This document shows positions 1-13,079 of a DNA stretch of 64,000 nt, in pieces; the first letter of the stretch is position 1; each line of letters opens with the position of its first letter. The notes below the pieces were generated by a model. That model worked only from the letters and a program-made list of their open reading frames with translations. It was not told the origin of the DNA and did no database searches. The stretch is from Auanema rhodensis (lineage: Eukaryota; Nematoda; Chromadorea; Rhabditida; Rhabditidae). The DNA is taken from NCBI GenBank assembly GCA_964057225.1, contig CAXKVF010000002.1, positions 111,001-175,000 of the forward strand. Reading direction: 5' to 3'. Made by a program: the position numbers and the translations under genes.

Positions 1-1142
1 CGCAATATATTGTATCGAGGAAAAACTCAAGGAAGATACATATTTATCGTCTGTATTGCACATTTCAACACCGTGGAATGAAGTTGTAATATTTTTTTTT
101 TCATATTTTCTTAAAGAATATACAAAACCTAAATATTTTCACTTGAAATGTACAACACAGTTTAAAATCGCAATATATTGTATCGAGAAAAAACTCGAGG
201 AAGATGCATATTTATCGTCTGTGTTGCACATTTCAACACGGTGGAATGAAGTTGTAATATTTTTTTTTTCATATTTTCTTAAAGAATATACAAAACCTAA
301 ATATCTTCACATGAAATGTACAACACAATTAGAAAACGCAATATATTGTATCGAGGAAAAACTCAAGGAAGATGCATATTTATCGTCTGTATTGCACATT
401 TCAACACCGTGGTATGAAGTTGTAATACTGTTTTTTTCATATTTTCTTAAAGAATATACAAAACCTAAATATCTTCACTTGAAATGTACAACACAGTTTA
501 AAATCGCAATATATTGTATCGAGAAAAAACTCAAGGAAGATGCATATTTATCGTCTGTATTGCACATTTCAACACCGTGGAATGAAGTTGTAATATTTTT
601 TTTTTCATATTTTCTTGAAGAATATACAAAACCTTAGTATTTTCACTTGAAATGTACAACACAATTAGAAAACGCAATATATTGTATCGAGGAAAAACTC
701 AAGGAAGATGCATATTTATCGTCTGTATTGCACATTTCAACACCGTGGTATGAAGTTGTAATACTGTTTTTTTCATATTTTCTTAAAGAATATACAAAAC
801 CTGAATATCTTCACTTGAAATGTACAACACAGTTTAAAATCGCAATATATTGTATCGAGAAAAAACTCAAGGAAGATGCATATTTATCGTCTGTATTGCA
901 CATTTCAACACCGTGGTATGAAGTTGTAATACTGTTTTTTTCATATTTTCTTAAGGAATATACAAAACCTAAATATCTTCACATGAAATGTACAACACAA
1001 TTAGAAATTGCAATATATTGTGTCTAGGAAAAACTCAAGGTAGATGCATATTTATCGTCTGTATTGCACATTTCAACACGGTGGAATGAAGTTGTAATAT
1101 TTTTTTTTCATATTTTCTTAAAGAATATACAAAACCTTAGTA

Positions 1143-4100
1143 TTTTCACTTGAAATGTACAACACAATTAGAAAACGCAATATATTGTATCGAGGAAAAA
1201 CTCAAGGAAGATGCATATTTATCGTCTGTATTGCACATTTCAACACCGTGGTATGAAGTTGTAATACTGTTTTTTTCATATTTTCTTAAAGAATATACAA
1301 AACCTAAATATCTTCACTTGAAATGTACAACACAGTTTAAAATCGCAATATATTGTATCGAGAAAAAACTCAAGGAAGATGCATATTTATCGTCTGTATT
1401 GCACATTTAAACACCGTGGAATGAAGTTGTAATATTTTTTTTTTCATATTTTCTTGAAGAATATACAAAACCTTAGTATTTTCACTTGAAATGTACAACA
1501 CAATTAGAAAACGCAATATATTGTATCGAGGAAAAACTCAAGGAAGATGCATATTTATCGTCTGTATTGCACATTTCAACACGGTGGAATGAAGTTGTAA
1601 TATTTTTTTTTTCATATTTTCTTAAAGAATATACAAAACCTAAATATCTTCACATGAAATGTACAACACAATTAGAAATCGCAATATATTGTATCGAGGA
1701 AAAACTCAAGGAAGATGCATATTTATCGTCTGTATTGCACATTTCAACACCGTGGAATGATGTTGTAATACTGTTTTTTTCATATTTTCTTAAAGAATAT
1801 ACAAAACCTAAATATCTTCACTTGAAATGTACAACACAGTTTAAAATCGCAATATATTGTATCGAGGAAAAACTCAAGGAAGATGCATATTTATCGTCTG
1901 TATTGCACATTTCAACACCGTGGAATGAAGTTTTAATACTGTTTTTTTCATATTTTCTTAGAGAATATACAAAACCTAAATATCTTCACTTGAAATGTAC
2001 AACACAGTTCAAAATCGCAAGGAAGATGCATATTTATCGTCTGTATTGCACATTTCAACACCGTGGAATGAAGTTTTAATACTGTTTTTTTCATATTTTC
2101 TTAGAGAATATACAAAACCTAAATATCTTCACTTGAAATGTACAACACAGTTTAAAATCGCAATATATTGTATCGAGGAAAAACTCAAGGAAGATGCATA
2201 TTTATCGTCTGTATTGCACATTTCAACACGGTGGAATGAAGTTGTAATATTTTTTTTTCATATTTTCTTAAAGAATATACAAAACCTAAATATCTTCACA
2301 TGAAATGTACAACACAATTAGAAATTGCAATATATTGTATCGAGGAAAAACTCAAGGAAGATGCATATTTATCGTCTGTATTGCACATTTCAACACCGTG
2401 GAATGAAGTTGTAATACTGTTTTTTTCATATTTTCTTAAAGAATATACAAAACCTAAATATCTTCACTTGAAATGTACAACACAGTTTAAAATCGCAATA
2501 TATTGTATCGAGAAAAAACTCGAGGAAGATGCATATTTATCGTCTGTGTTGCACATTTCAACACGGTGGAATGAAGTTGTAATATTTTTTTTTTCATATT
2601 TTCTTAAAGAATATACAAAACCTAAATATCTTCACTTGAAATGTACAACACAATTAGAAATCGCAATATATTGTATCGAGGAAAAACTCAAGGAAGATGC
2701 ATATTTATCGTCTGTATTGCACATTTGAACACCGTGATATGAAGTTGTAATACTGTTTTTTTCATATTTTCTTAAAGAATATACAAAACCTAAATATGTT
2801 CACTTGAAATGTACAACACAATTAGAAATCGCAATATATTGTATCGAGGAAAAACTCAAGGAAGATGCATATTTATCGTCTGTATTGCACATTTCAACAC
2901 GGTGGAATGAAGTTATAATATTTTTTTTTTCATATTTTCTTAAAGAATATACAAAACCTAAATATCTTCACATGAAATGTACAACACAATTAGAAATCGC
3001 AATATATTGTATCGAGGAAAAACTCAAGGAAGATGCATATTTATCGTCTGTATTGCACATTTCAACACCGTGGAATGATGTTGTAATACTGTTTTTTTCA
3101 TATTTTCTTAAAGAATATACAAAACCTAAATATCTTCACTTGAAATGTACAACACAGTTTAAAATCGCAATATATTGTATCGAGAAAAAACTCGAGGAAG
3201 ATGCATATTTATCGTCTGTGTTGCACATTTCAACACGGTGGAATGAAGTTGTAATATTTTTTTTTTCATATTTTCTTAAAGAATATACAAAACCTAAATA
3301 TCTTCACATGAAATGTACAACACAATTAGAAATCGCAATATATTGTATCCAGGAAAAACTCAAGGAAGATGCATATTTATCGTCTGTATTGCACATTTCA
3401 ACACCGTGGAATGAAGTTGTAATATTTTTTTTTCATATTTTCTTAAAGAATATACAAAACCTAAGTATCTTCACTTGAAATGTACAACACAATTAGAAAT
3501 CGCAATATATTGTATCCAGGAAAAACTCAAGGAAGATGCATATTTATCGTCTGTATTGCACATTTCAACACCGTGGAATGAAGTTGTAATACTGTTTTTT
3601 TCATATTTTCTTAAGGAATATACAAAAACTAAATATCTTCACTTGAAATGTACAACACAGTTTGAAATCGCAATATATTGTATCGAGGAAAAACTCAAGG
3701 AAGATGCATATTTATCGTCTGTATTGCACATTTCAACACCGTGGAATGAAGTTGTAATATTTTTTTTTTCATATTTTCTTAAAGAATATACAAAACCTTA
3801 ATATGTTCACTTGAAATTTACAACACAATTAGAAATCGCAATATATTGTATCGAGGAAAAACTCAAGGAAGATGCATATTTATCGTCTGTATTGCACATT
3901 TCAACACCGTGGAATGAAGTTTTAATACTGTTTTTTTTCATATTTTCTTAGAGAATATACAAAACCTAAATATCTTCACTTGAAATGTACAACACAGTTC
4001 AAAATCGCAATATATTGTATCGAGGAAAAACTCAAGGAAGATGCATATTTATCGTCTGTATTGCACATTTCAACACGGTGGAATGAAGTTGTAATATTTT

Positions 4101-7100
4101 TTTTTCATATTTTCTTAAAGAATATACAAAACCTAAATATCTTCACATGAAATGTACAACACAATTAGAAATCGCAATATATTGTATCGAGGAAAAACTC
4201 AAGGAAGATGCATATTTATCGTCTGTATTGCACATTTCAACACCGTGGAATGAAGTTTTAATACTGTTTTTTTCATATTTTCTTAGAGAATATACAAAAC
4301 CTAAATATCTTCACTTGAAATGTACAACACAGTTCAAAATCGCAATATATTGTATCGAGGAAAAACTCAAGGAAGATGCATATTTATCGTCTGTATTGCA
4401 CATTTCAACACTGTGGAATGAAGTTGTAATATTTTTTTTTCATATTTTCTTAAAGAATATACAAAACCTAAATATCTTCACTTGAAATGTACAACACAAT
4501 TAGAAATCGCAATATATTGTATCGAGGAAAAACTCAAGGAAGATGCATATTTATCGTCTGTATTGCACATTTCAACACTGTGGAATGAAGTTGTAATATT
4601 TTTTTTTCATATTTTCTTAAAGAATATACAAAACCTTAGTATCTTCACTTGAAATGTACAACACAGTTTGAAATCGCAATATATTGTATCGAGGAAAAAC
4701 TCAAGGAAGATGCATATTTATCGTCTGTATTGCACATTTCAACACCGTGGAATGAAGTTGTAATATTTTTTTTTTCATATTTTCTTAAAGAATATACAAA
4801 ACCTTAGTATCTTCACTTGAAATGTACAACACAGTTTGAAATCGCAATATATTGTATCGAGGAAAAACTCAAGGAAGATGCATATTTATCGTCTGTATTG
4901 CACATTTCAACACCGTGGAATGAAGTTGTAATACTGTTTTTTTCATATTTTCTTAAGGAATATACAAAAACTAAATATCTTCACTTGAAATGTACAACAC
5001 AGTTTGAAATCGCAATATATTGTATCGAGGAAAAACTCAAGGAAGATGCATATTTATCGTCTGTATTGCACATTTCAACACCGTGGAATGAAGTTGTAAT
5101 ATTTTTTTTTTCATATTTTCTTAAAGAATATACAAAACCTAAATATCTTCACTTGAAATGTACAACACAATTAGAAATCGCAATATATTGTATCGAGGAA
5201 AAACTCAAGGAAGATGCATATTTATCGTCTGTATTGCACATTTCAACACCGTGATATGAAGTTGTAATACTGTTTTTTTCATATTTTCTTAAAGAATATA
5301 CAAAACCTAAATATGTTCACTTGAAATGTACAACACAATTAGAAATCGCAATATATTGTATCGAGGAAAAACTCAAGGAAGATGCATATTTATCGTCTGT
5401 ATTGCACATTTCAACACCGTGGAATGAAGTTTTAATACTGTTTTTTTCATATTTTCTTAGAGAATATACAAAACCTAAATATCTTCACTTGAAATGTACA
5501 ACACAGTTTAAAATCGCAATATATTGTATCGAGGAAAAACTCAAGGAAGATGCATATTTATCGTCTGTATTGCACATTTCAACACCGTGGAATGAAGTTT
5601 TAATACTGTTTTTTTCATATTTTCTTAGAGAATATACAAAACCTAAATATCTTCACATGAAATGTACAACACAATTAGAAATCGCAATATATTGTATCGA
5701 GGAAAAACTCAAGGAAGATGCATATTTATCGTCTGTATTGCACATTTCAACACCGTGGAATGAAGTTTTAATACTGTTTTTTTCATATTTTCTTAAAGAA
5801 TATACAAAACCTAAATATTTTCACTTGAAATGTACAACACAGTTTAAAATCGCAATATATTGTATCGAGAAAAAACTCAAGGAAGATACATATTTATCGT
5901 CTGTATTGCACATTTCAACACCGTGGAATGAAGTTGTAATATTTTTTTTTTCATATTTTCTTAAAGAATATACAAAACCTAAATATCTTCACATGAAATG
6001 TACAACACAATTAGAAATCGCAATATATTGTATCGAGGAAAAACTCAAGGAAGATGCATATTTATCGTCTGTATTGCACATTTCAACACCGTGGAATGAA
6101 GTTGTAATATTTTTTTTTTCATATTTTCTTAAAGAATATACAAAACCTAAATATCTTCACTTGAAATGTACAACACAATTAGAAAACGCAATATATTGTA
6201 TCGAGGAAAAACTCAAGGAAGATGCATATTTATCGTCTGTATTGCACATTTCAACACCGTGGTATGAAGTTGTAATACTGTTTTTTTCATATTTTCTTAA
6301 AGAATATACAGAACCTAAATATCTTCACTTGAAATGTAAAATACAGTTTAAAATCGCAATATATTGTATCGAGGAAAAACTGGAGGAAGATGCATATTAT
6401 CGTCTGTATTGCACATTTCAACACCGTGGAATGAAGTTGTAATATTTTTTTTTTCATAGTTTCTTAAAGAATATACAAAACCTAAATATCTTCACATGAA
6501 ATGTACAACACAATTAGAAATTGCAATATATTGTGTCGAGGAAAAACTCAAGGTAGATGCATATTTATCGTCTGTATTGCACATTTCAACACGGTGGAAT
6601 GAAGTTGTAATATTTTTTTTTTCATATTTTCTTAAAGAATATACAAAACCTAAATATCTTCACATGAAATGTACAACACAATTAGAAATTGCAATATATT
6701 GTGTCGAGGAAAAACTCAAGGTAGATGCATATTTATCGTCTGTATTGCACATTTCAACACGGTGGAATGAAGTTGTAATATTTTTTTTTTCATATTTTCT
6801 TAAAGAATATACAAAACCTAAATATCTTCACATGAAATGTACAACACAGTTTGAAATCGCAATATATTGTATCGAGGAAAAACTCAAGGAAGATGCATAT
6901 TTATCGTCTGTATTGCACATTTCAACACCGTGGAATGAAGTTCTAATATTTTTTTTTTCATATTTTCTTAAAGAATATACAAAACCTTAGTATCTTCACT
7001 TGAAATGTACAACACAGTTTGAAATCGCAATATATTGTATCGAGGAAAAACTCAAGGAAGATGCATATTTATCGTCTGTATTGCACATTTCAACACCGTG

Positions 7101-7170
7101 GAATGAAGTTCTAATATTTTTTTTTTCATATTTTCTTAAAGAATATACAAAACCTTAGTATCTTCACTTG
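1143..7170 (+). repeat. Segmental duplication A, copy 1 (within satellite)
   Basis: This roughly 6-kb run of monomers recurs at about 37856-45226 with the same order of variant monomers. The offset is 36713 bp up to about 2300. It steps to 37552 (an insertion of 839 bp, five monomers minus one base), then to 37888 (two more monomers) through about 6515, and finally to 38056 (one more monomer). Shared private marks include a 25-bp deletion at 2020/2021, the GAATGATGTTG variant near 1757, the TGA-bearing ACACCGTGATATG monomers and the monomer with GTAAAATACAG near 6337. Edges are approximate because neighbouring monomers are themselves similar. Confidence 0.85.
2020..2021 (+). other. 25-bp deletion junction in a satellite monomer (marker variant)
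   Basis: Normal monomers have 25 bp between TCGCAA and GGAAGATGC. Here the two are fused directly, leaving a 143-bp monomer. The lost segment ends in CAA and the retained left flank ends in GCAA, so three bases of microhomology are available. The same junction occurs at 10054/10055 and 38733/38734, each time preceded by CAGTTCAAAATC. That indicates one deletion event, later copied. Confidence 0.9.
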
Positions 7171-9015
7171 AAATGTACAACACAATTAGAAATCGCAATA
7201 TATTGTATCGAGGAAAAACTCAAGGAAGATGCATATTTATCGTCTGTATTGCACATTTCAACACCGTGATATGAAGTTGTAATACTGTTTTTTTCATATT
7301 TTCTTAAAGAATATACAAAACCTAAATATCTTCACATGAAATGTACAACACAATTAGAAATCGCAATATATTGTATCGAGGAAAAACTCAAGGAAGATGC
7401 ATATTTATCGTCTGTATTGCACATTTCAACACCGTGATATGAAGTTGTAATACTGTTTTTTTCATATTTTCTTAAAGAATATACAAAACCTAAATATCTT
7501 CACATGAAATGTACAACACAATTAGAAATCGCAATATATTGTATCGAGGAAAAACTCAAGGAAGATGCATATTTATCGTCTGTATTGCACATTTCAACAC
7601 CGTGGAATGAAGTTGTAATATTTTTTTTTCATATTTTCTTAAAGAATATACAGAACCTAAATATCTTCACTTGAAATGTACAACACAATTAGAAATCGCA
7701 ATATATTGTATCGAGGAAAAACTCAAGGAAGATGCATATTTATCGTCTGTATTGCACATTTCAACACCGTGGAATGAAGTTTTAATACTGTTTTTTTCAT
7801 ATTTTCTTAGAGAATATACAAAACCTAAATATCTTCACTTGAAATGTACAACACAGTTTAAAATCGCAATATATTGTATCGAGGAAAAACTCAAGGAAGA
7901 TGCATATTTATCGTCTGTATTGCACATTTCAACACCGTGGAATGAAGTTTTAATACTGTTTTTTTCATATTTTCTTAGAGAATATACAAAACCTGAATAT
8001 CTTCACATGAAATGTACAACACAATTAGAAATCGCAATATATTGTATCGAGGAAAAACTCAAGGAAGATGCATATTTATCGTCTGTATTGCACATTTCAA
8101 CACCGTGGAATGAAGTTTTAATACTGTTTTTTTCATATTTTCTTAAAGAATATACAAAACCTAAATATTTTCACTTGAAATGTACAACACAGTTTAAAAT
8201 CGCAATATATTGTATCGAGAAAAAACTCGAGGAAGATGCATATTTATCGTCTGTGTTGCACATTTCAACACGGTGGAATGAAGTTGTAATATTTTTTTTT
8301 TTCATATTTTCTTAAAGAATATACAAAACCTAAATATCTTCACATGAAATATACAACACAATTAGAAATCGCAATATATTGTATCGAGGAAAAACTCAAG
8401 GAAGATACATATTTATCGTCTGTATTGCACATTTCAACACCGTGGAATGAAGTTGTAATATTTTTTTTTTCATATTTTCTTAAAGAATATACAGAACCTA
8501 ATAATCTTCACATGAAATGTACAACACAATTAGAAATTGCAATATATTGTGTCGAGGAAAAACTCAAGGTAGATGCATATTTATCGTCTGTATTGCACAT
8601 TTCAACACGGTGGAATGAAGTTGTAATATTTTTTTTTTCATATTTTCTTAAAGAATATACAAAACCTAAATATCTTCACATGAAATGTACAACACAATTA
8701 GAAATTGCAATATATTGTGTCGAGGAAAAACTCAAGGTAGATGCATATTTATCGTCTGTATTGCACATTTCAACACGGTGGAATGAAGTTGTAATATTTT
8801 TTTTTTCATATTTTTTTAAAGAATATACAAAACCTTAGTATTTTCACTTGAAATGTACAACACAATTAGAAAACGCAATATATTGTATCGAGGAAAAACT
8901 CAAGGAAGATGCATATTTATCGTCTGTATTGCACATTTCAACACCGTGGTATGAAGTTGTAATACTGTTTTTTTCATATTTTCTTAAAGAATATACAAAA
9001 TCTTAGTATCTTCAC

Positions 9016-12000
9016 TTGAAATGTACAACACAGTTTGAAATCGCAATATATTGTATCGAGGAAAAACTCAAGGAAGATGCATATTTATCGTCTGTATTGC
9101 ACATTTCAACACCGTGGAATGAAGTTGTAATATTTTTTTTTTCATATTTTCTTAAAGAATATACAAAACCTAAATATCTTCACTTGAAATGTACAACACA
9201 ATTAGAAATCGCAATGTATTGTATCGAGGAAAAACTCAAGGAAGATGCATATTTATCGTCTGTATTGCACATTTCAACACCGTGGAATGAAGTTTTAATA
9301 CTGTTTTTTTCATATTTTCTTAGAGAATATACAAAACCTAAATATCTTCACTTGAAATGTACAACACAGTTTAAAATCGCAATATATTGTATCGAGGAAA
9401 AACTCAAGGAAGATGCATATTTATCGTCTGTATTGCACATTTCAACACCGTGGAATGATGTTGTAATACTGTTTTTTTCATATTTTCTTAAAGAATATAC
9501 AAAACCTAAATATGTTCACTTGAAATGTACAACACAATTAGAAATCGCAATATATTGTATCGAGGAAAAACTCAAGGAAGATGCATATTTATCGTCTGTA
9601 TTGCACATTTCAACACGGTGGAATGAAGTTGTAATATTTTTTTTTTCATATTTTCTTAAAGAATATACAAAACCTAAATATCTTCACATGAAATGTACAA
9701 CACAATTAGAAATCGCAATATATTGTATCGAGGAAAAACTCAAGGAAGATGCATATTTATCGTCTGTATTGCACATTTCAACACCGTGGAATGATGTTGT
9801 AATACTGTTTTTTTCATATTTTCTTAAAGAATATACAAAACCTAAATATCTTCACTTGAAATGTACAACACAGTTTAAAATCGCAGTATATTGTATCGAG
9901 GAAAAACTCAAGGAAGATGCATATTTATCGTCTGTATTGCACATTTCAACACGGTGGAATGAAGTTTTAATACTGTTTTTTTCATATTTTCTTAGAGAAT
10001 ATACAAAACCTAAATATCTTCACTTGAAATGTACAACACAGTTCAAAATCGCAAGGAAGATGCATATTTATCGTCTGTATTGCACATTTCAACACCGTGG
10101 AATGAAGTTTTAATACTGTTTTTTTCATATTTTCTTAGAGAATATACAAAACCTAAATATCTTCACTTGAAATGTACAACACAGTTTAAAATCGCAATAT
10201 ATTGTATCGAGGAAAAACTCAAGGAAGATGCATATTTATCGTCTGTATTGCACATTTCAACACGGTGGAATGAAGTTGTAATATTTTTTTTTCATATTTT
10301 CTTAAAGAATATACAAAACCTAAATATCTTCACATGAAATGTACAACACAATTAGAAATTGCAATATATTGTATCGAGGAAAAACTCAAGGAAGATGCAT
10401 ATTTATCGTCTGTATTGCACATTTCAACACCGTGGAATGAAGTTGTAATACTGTTTTTTTCATATTTTCTTAAAGAATATACAAAACCTAAATATCTTCA
10501 CTTGAAATGTACAACACAGTTTAAAATCGCAATATATTGTATCGAGAAAAAACTCGAGGAAGATGCATATTTATCGTCTGTGTTGCACATTTCAACACGG
10601 TGGAATGAAGTTGTAATATTTTTTTTTTCATATTTTCTTAAAGAATATACAAAACCTAAATATCTTCACTTGAAATGTACAACACAATTAGAAATCGCAA
10701 TATATTGTATCGAGGAAAAACTCAAGGAAGATGCATATTTATCGTCTGTATTGCACATTTCAACACTGTGGAATGAAGTTGTAATATTTTTTTTTCATAT
10801 TTTCTTAAAGAATATACAAAACCTTAGTATCTTCACTTGAAATGTACAACACAGTTTGAAATCGCAATATATTGTATCGAGGAAAAACTCAAGGAAGATG
10901 CATATTTATCGTCTGTATTGCACATTTCAACACCGTGGAATGAAGTTGTAATATTTTTTTTTTCATATTTTCTTAAAGAATATACAAAACCTTAGTATCT
11001 TCACTTGAAATGTACAACACAGTTTGAAATCGCAATATATTGTATCGAGGAAAAACTCAAGGAAGATGCATATTTATCGTCTGTATTGCACATTTCAACA
11101 CCGTGGAATGAAGTTGTAATATTTTTTTTTTCATATTTTCTTAAAGAATATACAAAACCTTAGTATCTTCACTTGAAATGTACAACACAGTTTGAAATCG
11201 CAATATATTGTATCGAGGAAAAACTCAAGGAAGATGCATATTTATCGTCTGTATTGCACATTTCAACACCGTGGAATGAAGTTGTAATACTGTTTTTTTC
11301 ATATTTTCTTAAGGAATATACAAAAACTAAATATCTTCACTTGAAATGTACAACACAGTTTGAAATCGCAATATATTGTATCGAGGAAAAACTCAAGGAA
11401 GATGCATATTTATCGTCTGTATTGCACATTTCAACACCGTGGAATGAAGTTGTAATATTTTTTTTTTCATATTTTCTTAAAGAATATACAAAACCTAAAT
11501 ATCTTCACTTGAAATGTACAACACAATTAGAAATCGCAATATATTGTATCGAGGAAAAACTCAAGGAAGATGCATATTTATCGTCTGTATTGCACATTTC
11601 AACACCGTGATATGAAGTTGTAATACTGTTTTTTTCATATTTTCTTAAAGAATATACAAAACCTAAATATGTTCACTTGAAATGTACAACACAATTAGAA
11701 ATCGCAATATATTGTATCGAGGAAAAACTCAAGGAAGATGCATATTTATCGTCTGTATTGCACATTTCAACACCGTGGAATGAAGTTTTAATACTGTTTT
11801 TTTCATATTTTCTTAGAGAATATACAAAACCTAAATATCTTCACTTGAAATGTACAACACAGTTTAAAATCGCAATATATTGTATCGAGGAAAAACTCAA
11901 GGAAGATGCATATTTATCGTCTGTATTGCACATTTCAACACCGTGGAATGAAGTTTTAATACTGTTTTTTTCATATTTTCTTAAAGAATATACAAAACCT

Positions 12001-12461
12001 AAATATTTTCACTTGAAATGTACAACACAGTTTAAAATCGCAATATATTGTATCGAGAAAAAACTCGAGGAAGATGCATATTTATCGTCTGTGTTGCACA
12101 TTTCAACACGGTGGAATGAAGTTGTAATATTTTTTTTTCATATTTTCTTAAAGAATATACAAAACCTAAATATCTTCACATGAAATGTACAACAAAATTA
12201 GAAATCGCAATATATTGTATCGAGGAAAAACTCAAGGAAGATGCATATTTATCGTCTGTATTGCACATTTCAACACCGTGGTATGAAGTTGTAATACTGT
12301 TTTTTTCATATTTTCTTAAAGAATATACAGAACCTAAATATCTTCACTTGAAATGTAAAATACAGTTTAAAATCGCAATATATTGTATCGAGGAAAAACT
12401 GGAGGAAGATGCATATTATCGTCTGTATTGCACATTTCAACACCGTGGAATGAAGTTGTAA
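9016..12461 (+). repeat. Third, rearranged relative of duplication A
   Basis: The 25-bp deletion monomer and its right-hand neighbours (1995-2700) recur here at offset 8034 (deletion junction at 10054/10055). The segment 4817-5500 recurs at 11173-11850 at offset 6356. The blocks are closer together than in copies 1 and 2, so about ten monomers (8034 minus 6356 = 1678 bp) present there are missing here. The right part, 11677-12461, carries the AAAATACAG / CTGGAGGAAG monomer also found in the other copies. I infer independent deletion or a partial copy. Confidence 0.7.
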
Positions 12462-13079
12462 TATTTTTTTTTTCATAGTTTCTTAAAGAATATACAAAAC
12501 CTAAATATCTTCACATGAAATGTACAACACAATTAGAAATCGCAATATATTGTATCGAGGAAAAACTCAAGGAAGATGCATATTTATCGTCTGTATTGCA
12601 CATTTCAACACTGTGAAATGAAGTTGTAATATTTTTTTTTTCATATTTTCTTAAAGAATATACAAAACCTAAATATCTTCATATGAAATGTACAACACAA
12701 TTAGAAATCGCAATATATTGTATCGAGGAAAAACTCAAGGAAGATGCATATTTATCGTCTGTATTGCACATTTCAACACCGTGGAATGAAGTTGTAATAT
12801 TTTTTTTTCATATTTTCTTAAAGAATATACAAAACCTAAATATCTTCACATGAAATGTACAACACAATTAGAAATTGCAATATATTGTGTCGAGGAAAAA
12901 CTCAAGGTAGATGCATATTTATCGTCTGTATTGCACATTTCAACACGGTGGAATGAAGTTGTAATATTTTTTTTTTCATATTTTCTTAAAGAATATACAA
13001 AACCTAAATATCTTCATATGAAATGTACAACACAATTAGAAATCGCAATATATTGTATCGAGGAAAAACTCAAGGAAGA